Part shown: one piece after another, positions 26,376-34,518 of the stretch
Layout of the letters: every line of letters starts with the position of its first letter
Numbering within the stretch: the stretch's first letter is position 1
NCBI RefSeq assembly: GCF_024189295.1
Contig: NZ_JAIZEN010000001.1
Coordinates: 372,001-436,000 of the forward strand
Reading direction: 5' to 3'
DNA length: 64,000 bases
Origin: Halobacillus sp. A1
GTDB taxonomy: Bacteria > Bacillota > Bacilli > Bacillales > Halobacillaceae
Notes under the pieces: model-generated
Seen by the model: only the letters and a program-made list of their open reading frames with translations
The model's database searches: none
Told to the model about the DNA's origin: nothing
Position numbers and translations under genes: made by a program

Positions 26376-26405
26376 AAGTTCTCTATACAACCGTATAGAG
26401 AACTT
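26376..26405 (+). promoter_or_regulatory. Perfect palindrome with two GTTCTCT boxes; hairpin between A1 and C2
   Basis: AAGTTCTCTATAC (26376-26388) and GTATAGAGAACTT (26393-26405) form a perfect 13-bp inverted repeat around AACC. Each arm contains GTTCTCT, a match to the SinR consensus GTTCTYT in inverted orientation. No T run follows directly, so it could be an operator, an mRNA-stabilising hairpin downstream of the precursor, or a partial terminator. A TATAAT is at 26461-26466, but no good -35 is spaced to it. Confidence 0.6.
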
Positions 26406-26493
26406 ATTATATCTTTTATGAAAATAATAAAAACAAAAATGCGGTTGTTTCTATAAAAGATATAATGAGTTTATTTTTCGAGGGGGAGAGTGA

Positions 26494-28455
26494 TTGAGCG
26501 CTATATCTGGAATCATTAACTTCAATAGACAGGAAGTATCAATAGATTACATTAATAAAATGATGGGGAGTTATAAGAAATATCAAGCAGACAGTGTGCA
26601 GAAATGGTCTAACCATCATGTGTTTCTTTGTTGTCATAATCAATGGATCACTCCTGAGTCAGTAAATGAAACTCTTCCTTATTATGATTATGAACGGAAG
26701 CTTTCCATCACGGCAGATGCGATTATTGATAACCGCGCCGAACTTTTAGCTAAGCTGGATATTTCTCAAGTAGAGGGAAAATTCATTTCAGACAGTCAAT
26801 TGATTCTTTTAGCTTATTATAAATGGGACGAGGATGTAGTCAGCAAATTGTTAGGAGATTTTTCTTTCATGATTTGGGATGAGAGAAATGATAAGTTGTT
26901 TGGTGCCAGAGATTTTTCGGGGGCACGTACTCTCTATTTCTATACTGATTCTTCTAGATTCGCTTTCTCTACAACAATGCAGTCACTATTTTCTCTTCCT
27001 TATATCAATAAAAATATAAATGAAGAATGGTTAGCAGAATTTTTAGCGATTCCTACTATGGTGGAAGCAGTGGACATGTCTTCAACAGTCTATCAATCTA
27101 TCAATCAAGTTCCTCCCTCTCATAGTGTGTCTGTCCAAAATGGAAAAGTCTCTTTATCTAAATATAAAGCTATTGGGAAAGTAGAACCATTGAAATTAAA
27201 ATCGAATGAAGAATATATAGAGGCCTTTCATGAAGTTTTTAATCGAGCTGTAACTGAGCGGATAAGAACGTATGGGGAGGTCGGTTCACATTTAAGTGGA
27301 GGGCTGGATTCTGGCACAGTTGTCAGCTTTGCTGCTAATGAATTAAAAAAAGAAGGAAAGAAATTACACACCTTCAGCTATATCCCAGAAACAACGTTTG
27401 AAGATTGGACGCCTAAGTATTACATGCCTAATGAAAAGCCTTTAATTAAAGAAACCATGGATCATGTAGGTAATATTGATAGCAATTTTCTTTCATTTGA
27501 GGGTAGGAATCCTTTATCAGAAGTAGATGATTTTTTAGATCTAATGGAAATGCCTTATAAATTTTTTGAAAACACGTATTGGCTTAAAGGAATTAATGAG
27601 GAAGCTCACACCCAAAATATTAAAGTTCTTTTAAATGGAGCGAGAGGAAACCATTCCATTTCGTGGGGATCTTGGCAATTAAATATGGAGTACTATACGT
27701 CACTTTTTAAGAAATTAAAATGGAAGAAACTAAACAATGAACTGAATGACTACACACGAATCTATAAAACTGGAAAGTCTAATGTATTACCGATTCTGAC
27801 CAAAAGAGCTTTTTCTAATACAAATAACTCTGTTGGTTCTGGCAGTCTTCTCTCTCAACTTATTAATCCCAATCTAGCGAAAAAAACTAACGTGTACGAT
27901 AGATTGTTAGCATTTGGAATGGATAACAATAGCGGCTCTAATAAAGATTTAACAGAGTATAGAAGAGATTATTATGAGAAAGGGTACGTTTGGAATAAAA
28001 GTGGTGTAGCGGAAACCAACTTGTCATTACGTTATGGACTATGGAACAGAGACCCTACTAATGATATTAATGTCATCAAGTTCTGCTTATCAGTACCTGA
28101 TGAATTATATGTAAAAAAAGGAATGGAACGTTATTTTATTAGAGAAGCGACTAAAAATATTCTTCCGGAAAATGTAAGACTTAATTATCACAGGCGAGGC
28201 TTGCAGGGTGCCGATACAATCCACCGAATGAAACGGAATTGGAAAGAATTTCTTGAAGAAGTTCAAAAGGTTTCCGATGATTCTGAGCTCTCAGATCTGT
28301 TGAATCTAGCTGAACTAAAAAAATCACTAAATAGACTGGGGACAAACCCAAGACCTGAAATGATTTTTGAGGAAGACTTTAAACTTTTGACGCGCGGTTT
28401 AATCGTTTCAAGGTTTATTAAAAATATGTCTCGAAAGGAGGTGAATGCTCAATGA
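26494..28455 (+). CDS. Lasso peptide cyclase C2 (asparagine-synthetase-like)
   Basis: A 653-residue paralogue of C1 with the same domain plan: MSAISGIINF N-terminus with Ser2 instead of Cys2, WITPESVNETLPYYD, SITADAIIDNRAEL, and the ATP-binding LSGGLDSGTVV (SGGLDS at 268-273). The two cyclases are alike over their whole length but clearly diverged, so this is an old duplication or a joined second cluster. The start is TTG 26494 after GAGGGGGAGAG. The stop overlaps the ATG of precursor A2 (ATGA), so the pair is translationally coupled; A2 is the probable substrate. Confidence 0.92.
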   Translation: MSAISGIINFNRQEVSIDYINKMMGSYKKYQADSVQKWSNHHVFLCCHNQWITPESVNETLPYYDYERKLSITADAIIDNRAELLAKLDISQVEGKFISDSQLILLAYYKWDEDVVSKLLGDFSFMIWDERNDKLFGARDFSGARTLYFYTDSSRFAFSTTMQSLFSLPYINKNINEEWLAEFLAIPTMVEAVDMSSTVYQSINQVPPSHSVSVQNGKVSLSKYKAIGKVEPLKLKSNEEYIEAFHEVFNRAVTERIRTYGEVGSHLSGGLDSGTVVSFAANELKKEGKKLHTFSYIPETTFEDWTPKYYMPNEKPLIKETMDHVGNIDSNFLSFEGRNPLSEVDDFLDLMEMPYKFFENTYWLKGINEEAHTQNIKVLLNGARGNHSISWGSWQLNMEYYTSLFKKLKWKKLNNELNDYTRIYKTGKSNVLPILTKRAFSNTNNSVGSGSLLSQLINPNLAKKTNVYDRLLAFGMDNNSGSNKDLTEYRRDYYEKGYVWNKSGVAETNLSLRYGLWNRDPTNDINVIKFCLSVPDELYVKKGMERYFIREATKNILPENVRLNYHRRGLQGADTIHRMKRNWKEFLEEVQKVSDDSELSDLLNLAELKKSLNRLGTNPRPEMIFEEDFKLLTRGLIVSRFIKNMSRKEVNAQ

Positions 28456-28613
28456 AGAAATGGAAAAAGCCCTCATTAGATATATTAAATGTTGAGATGA
28501 CAATGAATGGACCAGGGAATGCTAATTCAGATTGTTTTGATGTATCTGAAGGAAAGCATGAAACTCATGATGGAAGATCAAACGCAAGTTGTTTAAGTGA
28601 TTTAGACAGCTGA
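28452..28613 (+). CDS. Lasso peptide precursor A2, paeninodin-like leader with long two-Cys core (53 residues)
   Basis: A 53-residue gene overlapping the C2 stop by 4 nt, with AAAGGAGGTG upstream. The leader MKKWKKPSLDILNVEMTM (18 residues) keeps W-XX-P, the L-NV segment and Thr at -2. The predicted core of 35 residues starts NGPGNANSD, so Asp9 can close a nine-residue ring on Asn1. Cys at core positions 10 and 29 could form a disulfide, and the last residue is Ser, the K-kinase target in this family. Core length, Asn1 and the Cys pair are atypical. Cleavage before Gly2 would put Thr at -3 and give an eight-residue ring, which is less consistent with family rules. Confidence 0.88.
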   Translation: MKKWKKPSLDILNVEMTMNGPGNANSDCFDVSEGKHETHDGRSNASCLSDLDS

Positions 28614-28624
28614 TATTTAAATAA

Positions 28625-28649
28625 GCCTCTATTTGTTGAAAGTAGGGGC
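28625..28649 (+). terminator. Hairpin after precursor A2, probable attenuator
   Basis: GCCTCTA pairs with TAGGGGC (one G-U) around an 11-nt loop, followed by ATTTTCCTTAG. The T run is imperfect, so partial termination or 3'-end stabilisation is likely, which would keep precursor mRNA above that of the enzymes downstream. Confidence 0.45.
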
Positions 28650-28673
28650 ATTTTCCTTAGGGAGGACAGACCG

Positions 28674-29639
28674 ATGCTTCTCACCTCAATGACAAATAAG
28701 TACACAGCTTTTGGTTTTATTATCGAAAGTAAATTTCCTTTTCCAGAACTTATCCCTATTCGTACTGAGCAAAAGGGTGATATAACCATTGAATCAAAAG
28801 ATTTAGCTCAGATTTGGGAGAGAATAGCTGAAAGCAACAAGTATTTTGACGTGGAACCGCAGCGTTGTCTATTTAAGATACCGGAAGTAGCTATTTTCAT
28901 GATAGAACAAGGATGTAAAATATTTTATTCTCCACTTGAAGATGTAAAGGAAGACCACATCCGTCTTTATCTACTAGGTACGTGCATGGGAGCGATTTTA
29001 TTACAAAGAAATATCCTGCCACTCCATGGAAGTGCTGTTGAAATCGACGGTAAAGCATTTGCTTTTGTCGGTCATTCAGGGGCTGGGAAATCCACGACGG
29101 CGTCTGCTTTTTTAAATCGAGGACATCAGTTAATTAGTGACGATGTCATTCCAGTTACTATAGAAAATGGAGTTCCGGTAGTCACACCTGCTTATCCACA
29201 ACAGAAGTTATGGCAAGAAAGTCTTGATGAGTTTGATATGACTTCGGCCGGACTTCGTCCAATTGTGGACAGGGAAACAAAATATGCTATTCCAGTAGAA
29301 GAGAAATTCGTGACAAAAAGACTGCCACTTGCAGGCGTTATTGAAATAGAAAAAGGAGAAGCAGACAAAGTCTACATTCATCAGGTCGATAACTTACTTA
29401 AACTTTACACTTTCTTTAATCACACCTACCGAAACTTTATGGTGAAACCGATGGGGCTGATGAACTGGCATTTTAGCTTATGTGCTCAACTATGTGAGCA
29501 CATAAGGTTATATAAATTAACAAGACCTGTTACTTATTTTTCTGCGAATGATTTGCCTGATTTGATTCTATCAACCTTACGAATGGAGGCTGTATCTCAT
29601 GGTGAAGAACATCCAAGTCTTATCGAATCCAATAGTTAG
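28674..29639 (+). CDS. Lasso peptide kinase K, HPr-kinase-like (PadeK type)
   Basis: A 321-residue homologue of the HPr kinase/phosphorylase C-terminal domain. The P-loop GHSGAGKST lies at residues 133-141, preceded by LPLHGSAVEIDGKAFAFV and followed by HQLISDDVIPV, the typical layout of paeninodin-cluster kinases. Known members phosphorylate the C-terminal Ser of the precursor; both precursors here end in Ser. It is not a true HprK: it lacks the N-terminal HprK domain and the gene is in a lasso operon. ATG 28674 follows GGGAGGA. Its 3' end overlaps the B1 gene by 41 nt. Confidence 0.9.
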   Translation: MLLTSMTNKYTAFGFIIESKFPFPELIPIRTEQKGDITIESKDLAQIWERIAESNKYFDVEPQRCLFKIPEVAIFMIEQGCKIFYSPLEDVKEDHIRLYLLGTCMGAILLQRNILPLHGSAVEIDGKAFAFVGHSGAGKSTTASAFLNRGHQLISDDVIPVTIENGVPVVTPAYPQQKLWQESLDEFDMTSAGLRPIVDRETKYAIPVEEKFVTKRLPLAGVIEIEKGEADKVYIHQVDNLLKLYTFFNHTYRNFMVKPMGLMNWHFSLCAQLCEHIRLYKLTRPVTYFSANDLPDLILSTLRMEAVSHGEEHPSLIESNS

Positions 29640-29892
29640 TCAAACAGAAGGAAACATTGTTAGTTCGATGGGGAATGAAAAAGTGATGCTTAGTGTGGAA
29701 AATGGTAAATATTACAATTTAGGGGAAGTTGGCGGTCTGATATGGGATTTAATAGAGTCTCCGGTCACTTTCGAAAAAGTAGTGAGAGAACTGCGTTCAC
29801 AGTACGAAGTTTCTCAATCTGAGTGTGAGGAGCAAGTCAATCAATTTCTGCAGATGCTTTTAGAAGAAGGGCTGATTAAAGTACATGGATGA
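29599..29892 (+). CDS. Lasso peptide B1 protein (PqqD-like RiPP recognition element)
   Basis: A 97-residue PqqD-family protein that binds the leader peptide and delivers the precursor to the B2 protease and the cyclase. It has the winged-helix signature: MLSVENGKYYNLGEVGGLIW, then DLIESPVTFEKVVREL and a C-terminal helix QVNQFLQMLLEEGLIKV. ATG 29599 follows GGAGGC inside the end of K, suggesting coupled translation. A single B1 serves two precursors, which fits their shared W-XX-P and Thr-2 leader features. Confidence 0.93.
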   Translation: MVKNIQVLSNPIVSQTEGNIVSSMGNEKVMLSVENGKYYNLGEVGGLIWDLIESPVTFEKVVRELRSQYEVSQSECEEQVNQFLQMLLEEGLIKVHG

Positions 29893-29918
29893 GCTTCGCA
29901 TGAAGGGGTTGGACAAAA

Positions 29919-30401
29919 TTGAATAGGCTGCGAGTTTTTTTTCGGATGAATTGGAGAAACAGGAGGATGCTTGCAGAAGCTTATTTATTTCTGGCAAAAG
30001 CTCGATATTTAAAAAGTGTACCGTTTGAGAGATTAGCGTCAAGTTTAGGTGAATCTTTTCAGGAAAGTTTAGAACACCTTGAGGGTATGGACCGAAAAGA
30101 ATTAGCGAGAATCTCACAATCAATAAAAATCATGAGTAAGTATACATTTTGGGAGAGTCAGTGTATGGTCCAAGCGGTCGCTGCTATGAAAATGATAGAA
30201 CGCAGGGGAATGTCTTCAACGATTTATTTTGGCACAGCACGAGATGATAATGGGGAAATGATTGCACATGCATGGCTGCGTAGTGGTCCATATTATATAA
30301 CCGGGGCAGAAGGCATGGAAAGATTTACTGTAGTTGGTAAATTCGCTAAAAATGCAGGAGGAAAACAGCATGGAGAAAAGTATACCTCTGAATCTATCTA
30401 A
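29919..30401 (+). CDS. Lasso peptide B2 leader peptidase (transglutaminase-like)
   Basis: A 160-residue transglutaminase-like cysteine protease that removes the leader after the Thr-2/X-1 site. The catalytic Cys82 is in WESQCMVQA and His117 in IAHAWLRSG, followed by YITGAEGMERFTVV, the family form of the third motif. The start is a TTG at 29919 after GAAGGGG; a later ATG at 29946 would remove a basic N-terminus. The gene overlaps the nucleotidyltransferase gene by 32 nt. Confidence 0.9.
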   Translation: MNRLRVFFRMNWRNRRMLAEAYLFLAKARYLKSVPFERLASSLGESFQESLEHLEGMDRKELARISQSIKIMSKYTFWESQCMVQAVAAMKMIERRGMSSTIYFGTARDDNGEMIAHAWLRSGPYYITGAEGMERFTVVGKFAKNAGGKQHGEKYTSESI

Positions 30402-31542
30402 ACTGCCAGTCGAGCTTAAATTGATTATTGAATTGGCGAAGTGTGATTATCCAGAACAGGCAGCCGTCATTGATCCATATTTGTTTAAGGTAGTGAACTG
30501 GGATTTATTTATAAAACAAACGCGGCATCACCGCATTTATCCATTCCTTTATAAACGGTTGCAATGGTGCGATCCTAGTGAAATTCCGGAATATGTACTC
30601 CGAACCGTAGAGGCTGATTATAAGCGGAATATATTTCTAATGCTTCGATTAAGCGGTGAAATGCAGCAACTTAGCTGCCAGTTCATGAACCAGGGAATCC
30701 CTCTTCTGTTTTTAAAGGGGCCCGTTCTTGCAGCTGAATTATACGGTGATGTATCTCTTCGGACTTCTAACGATTTAGATGTATTAGTTCAGATAGAGCA
30801 GCTGCCTTTGGCAGAAAAGTTATTAACTAAACTCGGTTATCAAAAAGATGATTATATACAAACGATTTTAAATGACTGGAAGTGGCGGCACCACCATATC
30901 ACATATACTCATCCTGTGACTAAAGTGAAGGTGGAAGTGCACTGGCGTTTGAACCCTGGACCTGCGAAAGAGCCTGGCTTTGAAGAGTTATGGGCGCGGA
31001 AGAGGATGAGTTCTGTAACCAGACAGCCTATCTATATGTTAGGAGAAAAGGACCTCTTCCTATTTCTTATATCCCACGGAGCAAGGCACGGGTGGTCCAG
31101 GTTACGTTGGCTTTTGGATGTCCACCAGTTGTTGGAGAAACATACCCAATGGGCAAGAAAGATGGAGTTTTTGGGAAAGTACGGCTATCGTCATGTAGGG
31201 CTGCAGGCTATCGAATTATCAACAGAGCTGTTTGATAGTACCCTTCCACTTGAGGTGAAGCGGTCAAGACACTCTCAAAGACTCGCACAGCAGGCTGTGT
31301 ATTATTTAGAAACGATGGTGAATTTACATTCAGAACCATTACCTAAAGACATAGCAGTTTATCACAAAAGACATTTATTTTCGCTTATGACTGCCCAACA
31401 AAAAATCTGTTTTATTCTCAGCTTTTTATATCCGTATCCTCAAGATGCAGAGACGCTGCCTTTACCCAAATTTCTTCATTTTTTATACTTTCCCTTACGT
31501 CCATTTTTGTGGGGGTGGAGAAAATCAAGGAAATTGGCATGA
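30370..31542 (+). CDS. Lasso-cluster nucleotidyltransferase-fold tailoring enzyme N (NTP_transf_5)
   Basis: A 390-residue member of the uncharacterised nucleotidyltransferase family (PF14907) that accompanies kinases in paeninodin-type clusters. It has PLLFLKGPVLAAELYGD and RTSNDLDVLVQ with the metal-binding Asp135 and Asp137, and a later IEVHW-like VKVEVHWRLNPG. From memory, the counterpart in the pseudomycoidin cluster modifies the phosphorylated peptide further (sugar attachment on the phosphate); I treat this as a lead only. ATG 30370 lies 8 nt after AGGAGG; an earlier in-frame start at 30334 is less likely. Confidence 0.85.
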   Translation: MEKSIPLNLSKLPVELKLIIELAKCDYPEQAAVIDPYLFKVVNWDLFIKQTRHHRIYPFLYKRLQWCDPSEIPEYVLRTVEADYKRNIFLMLRLSGEMQQLSCQFMNQGIPLLFLKGPVLAAELYGDVSLRTSNDLDVLVQIEQLPLAEKLLTKLGYQKDDYIQTILNDWKWRHHHITYTHPVTKVKVEVHWRLNPGPAKEPGFEELWARKRMSSVTRQPIYMLGEKDLFLFLISHGARHGWSRLRWLLDVHQLLEKHTQWARKMEFLGKYGYRHVGLQAIELSTELFDSTLPLEVKRSRHSQRLAQQAVYYLETMVNLHSEPLPKDIAVYHKRHLFSLMTAQQKICFILSFLYPYPQDAETLPLPKFLHFLYFPLRPFLWGWRKSRKLA

Positions 31543-31563
31543 CAATGCAAAGGAGGGAAACCC

Positions 31564-33354
31564 GTGAAGCATGTTCTTTATTTTTTAAAACAAATCCACT
31601 CTTATTCAGGTAATATTTTATATTTGAATATGATTGCTATGGCAGGGATCGGACTTCTGGAAGGTGTAGGGATTCTCCTTCTTATTCCTATGATAAGTAT
31701 GAGCGGAATCGTGGACTTAGGTACGGGAAGTCTGCCGTTTGCCAGCATGTTTGGTTTTTTAGAATTGATTCCAAGCGCGATTGGTTTGCCAGCTATTTTG
31801 TTAATTTATGTGGGGATAGTAATTGGGCAAAACATTATCAATCGGAGACTTTCGGTACGTAATGCTACGATTCAGCAAGGGTTTCTGCGTCACTTGAGAA
31901 TAACAACTTATGGAGCAATTTTGAATGCGAATTGGAAATTTTTCATTCGCAATCGTAAGTCGGATTTGATTAATATTTTGACTTCTGAAATAGGCAGGGC
32001 GAGTATGGGAACTCAGTCTGTGTTGCAATTTATCGCATCACTCGTTTTCACTTTCATCCAAATTGGTCTGGCATTCTTTCTATCCCCAACAATAACAGTT
32101 TTTGTTTTATTATGTGGAGGAATTCTCCTCTTTTTTAATCGTAAATTTTTGAAGCGGTCACTGGCGTTAGGAAATAGAAACTTTGAATTAGCACGTGAAT
32201 ACATTGGTGGCTTGACAGACCAAATCAACGGAATTAAAGACGTGAAAAGTAATACATTAGAAGCTTCTCGTATGAATTGGTACGAGCAAATCACTCAACG
32301 TATTCAAAACGAACAGATTCAATATACACACATGAAAACGACTTCTCAGTTTTATTATAAAACGGCATCAGCTGTACTCATCGCTGTTTTTATTTATTTA
32401 GCTTTCACAATGTTTAACGCCCAGGCTGCTCAACTCATGATGGTCATTGTTATTTTTTCAAGGTTATGGCCTAAGGTTGCTGGAATTCAAGCTTCTTTGG
32501 AACAGATTTTCACTAGTTTACCTTCTTTAAAAGCTGTTGAAGGTCTTCAGCAAGAGTGTAAGTCAGCGCAAGAATTTGATTCTCGTATTTCAACTGTTAC
32601 TCCATTGAAAGTTGAACGAAAAATTGAGTGTAAAAATGTTCAGTTCCGGTATCAGGATCAAGAAGATTACGCCCTGAACGCTATTAACCTAGAGATTCCA
32701 GCTAATAAAATGACGGCCTTTGTTGGTCGTTCTGGAGCAGGCAAGAGTACTCTTATTGATTTACTGATGGGGCTTAACCAGCCGGAGGAAGGAGAAGTGC
32801 TGCTGGATGATACACCTTTGAGCAGTGAGAATTTATTATCCCTGCGTAAGGCTATCAGCTATGTTCCACAAGATCCTTTCTTATTTAATGTTAGTATAAG
32901 GGAGAATTTGACGATTGTTTTTCCAGGAGCAAAGGAATTTGAGCTATGGGAAGCGCTGGAATTTGCGTCTGCAGCTAGTTTTGTCCGTGACCTTCCACAA
33001 GGTCTTGACACCTTGATCGGTGATCGAGGTATTAAATTGTCTGGTGGGGAGAGGCAGCGCCTTGTTTTAGCAAGAGCTATCTTAAGGAAGCCATCTATTC
33101 TTGTTTTAGATGAAGCTACAAGTGCTCTTGATACCGAGAACGAATCGAATATTCAGGAGGCTCTTGCACGATTGAAAGGAAAGATGACGATTATTGTCAT
33201 AGCACACAGGCTTTCGACTATAAGGAGCGCTGATCAAGTTGTAGTTTTAGATGAAGGGAAAGTTATTCAAAGAGGCGGTTTCAATCAACTAGCTGAACAG
33301 AAGAGGAGTATGTTCAGCCATTTGTTGCAAAACCAATTAAAAGCAACACACTAG
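31564..33354 (+). CDS. Lasso peptide ABC exporter D
   Basis: A 596-residue ABC half-transporter, presumably a homodimer exporting the mature peptides and giving immunity. Six membrane segments lie within residues 1-310; the ATPase has Walker A VGRSGAGKSTLID, signature KLSGGERQRLVLARAI and Walker B ILVLDEATSALD with AHRLST. There is no N-terminal C39 peptidase domain, as expected because B2 removes the leader. The GTG start follows AAAGGAGGG. It lies 21 bp after N and 13 bp before the phosphoesterase, so these belong to the same transcript. Confidence 0.9.
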   Translation: MKHVLYFLKQIHSYSGNILYLNMIAMAGIGLLEGVGILLLIPMISMSGIVDLGTGSLPFASMFGFLELIPSAIGLPAILLIYVGIVIGQNIINRRLSVRNATIQQGFLRHLRITTYGAILNANWKFFIRNRKSDLINILTSEIGRASMGTQSVLQFIASLVFTFIQIGLAFFLSPTITVFVLLCGGILLFFNRKFLKRSLALGNRNFELAREYIGGLTDQINGIKDVKSNTLEASRMNWYEQITQRIQNEQIQYTHMKTTSQFYYKTASAVLIAVFIYLAFTMFNAQAAQLMMVIVIFSRLWPKVAGIQASLEQIFTSLPSLKAVEGLQQECKSAQEFDSRISTVTPLKVERKIECKNVQFRYQDQEDYALNAINLEIPANKMTAFVGRSGAGKSTLIDLLMGLNQPEEGEVLLDDTPLSSENLLSLRKAISYVPQDPFLFNVSIRENLTIVFPGAKEFELWEALEFASAASFVRDLPQGLDTLIGDRGIKLSGGERQRLVLARAILRKPSILVLDEATSALDTENESNIQEALARLKGKMTIIVIAHRLSTIRSADQVVVLDEGKVIQRGGFNQLAEQKRSMFSHLLQNQLKATH

Positions 33355-33367
33355 GGAGTAGGGACTC

Positions 33368-34357
33368 GTGAAAAAGGTTGTGCGAAAAATGATCTTTGGA
33401 ATTATGATATTAGCAACAGCTATAACAACTTACACAATCTGGGATAACCAAAGGATAAAAGTCGTCGAACAAGCGGTAGCGATAGAGAACCTCCCTATAG
33501 AATTAGAAGGCGTGTCGATTTTACAAATTACGGACCTTCATGAAAAGGTATTTGGAACCGAGCAGGAAAAGTTGATAAAAGCCATTAATTCTGTAAATTA
33601 TGACGTCATTGCTTTTACCGGCGACATGCTGAACGGAGTGGACAGCAGGCATTATGAATCGTTCTATACTTTACTAGAGGGGATTGAGAATAAAAAACAT
33701 GCCCTTTATGTCCCGGGAAATGCTGATCCGGAAAGTTATTTTATAGATACTGAAGGTAATTACGTAAAGGACGAGTTTGTAGAAGGGCTGGAAGAGAGAG
33801 GCGTGAAGCTGTTAGAAGCAGCTTACAATGCTGAGTTTGGGGAAACGAGTATCCGTTTTGATGCATTTGAAGTATCAGTTTTGAATCCTGAAAAAGGTGT
33901 GGTTGTAGCTAATGGCAGGGTTAGACCTAAGTATGCAAAAACTGCTCAATACCGGAATCACCAGCAACGCTTAATGAGTGAAATTGCTGAATTGAATGAA
34001 ACAGATCACGATATGCTTATTGCTCTTAACCATTATCCAGTCGTTGATGCTAGAATGGATCAGCTTATCGATAACCCTCAATTTATATGGAGAGATTATG
34101 ATTTGATTGTGGCGGGACATTATCATGGCGGTCAAATCCGTGTTCCTTTTATAGGGGCGCTTTTTGTACCTGAACCCTGGTATAAGGGAGGAGGTATACT
34201 GCCGCCGCGTGACCGGGTAAGCGGGCTTTGGGAATATCATGGTACGAAGCAGTATGTTAGTCGGGGGCTTGGGAGCAGTAACTTTATTTCCTTTTTGAAG
34301 TTTAGGATGTTTAATACACCGGAAATTAATGTCCTCACATTTAAAAGTAAGAAATAA
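33368..34357 (+). CDS. Membrane-anchored extracytoplasmic metallophosphoesterase in the lasso operon
   Basis: A 329-residue calcineurin-like phosphoesterase (YkuE/YaeI-like). Residues 1-25 are a basic start followed by one hydrophobic helix, which puts the catalytic domain outside the cell. Motifs are ITDLHEKV (Asp56, His58), FTGDMLNG, PGNADPE (117-120, Ala in place of the usual His of GNHD), ALNHYP and AGHYHGGQI. GTG 33368 is 13 bp after the exporter stop and the first good terminator follows this gene, so it is probably part of the lasso operon. Acting on phosphorylated or phosphodiester-modified lasso peptide outside the cell is an inference. Confidence 0.8.
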   Translation: MKKVVRKMIFGIMILATAITTYTIWDNQRIKVVEQAVAIENLPIELEGVSILQITDLHEKVFGTEQEKLIKAINSVNYDVIAFTGDMLNGVDSRHYESFYTLLEGIENKKHALYVPGNADPESYFIDTEGNYVKDEFVEGLEERGVKLLEAAYNAEFGETSIRFDAFEVSVLNPEKGVVVANGRVRPKYAKTAQYRNHQQRLMSEIAELNETDHDMLIALNHYPVVDARMDQLIDNPQFIWRDYDLIVAGHYHGGQIRVPFIGALFVPEPWYKGGGILPPRDRVSGLWEYHGTKQYVSRGLGSSNFISFLKFRMFNTPEINVLTFKSKK

Positions 34358-34360
34358 TTG

Positions 34361-34387
34361 CTGCCCTTGAATGAGGGCAGTTTTTTT
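34361..34387 (+). terminator. Intrinsic terminator of the lasso operon
   Basis: CTGCCCT (34361-34367) pairs with AGGGCAG (34374-34380) around TGAATG, followed by seven T. Confidence 0.88.
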
Positions 34388-34518
34388 GCTGATTTTTCTA
34401 AAATAAAAGAATTTTTTGAGGTATCGCTTACATAGTTTTAAACTGTTTTACTGAAATAATAATGGGGTATTTCTCGGAGTGGATTTATTTTTCGATATCA
34501 ACTCAGGAGGTACACACC

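Noticed and set aside
24238-28455. Two asparagine synthetase B genes for asparagine production
   Set aside because: Both lack the N-terminal catalytic Cys2 and are followed by lasso precursors and B1/B2/K/N/D genes, so they are cyclases.
28506-28613. Alternative A2 core starting at the Gly after Asn
   Set aside because: It would move the conserved leader Thr from -2 to -3 and give an eight-residue ring; the Asn1-Asp9 reading fits the family rule better.
28674-29639. HPr kinase/phosphorylase of carbon catabolite control
   Set aside because: It lacks the N-terminal HprK domain and sits in a lasso operon; it fits the PadeK type.
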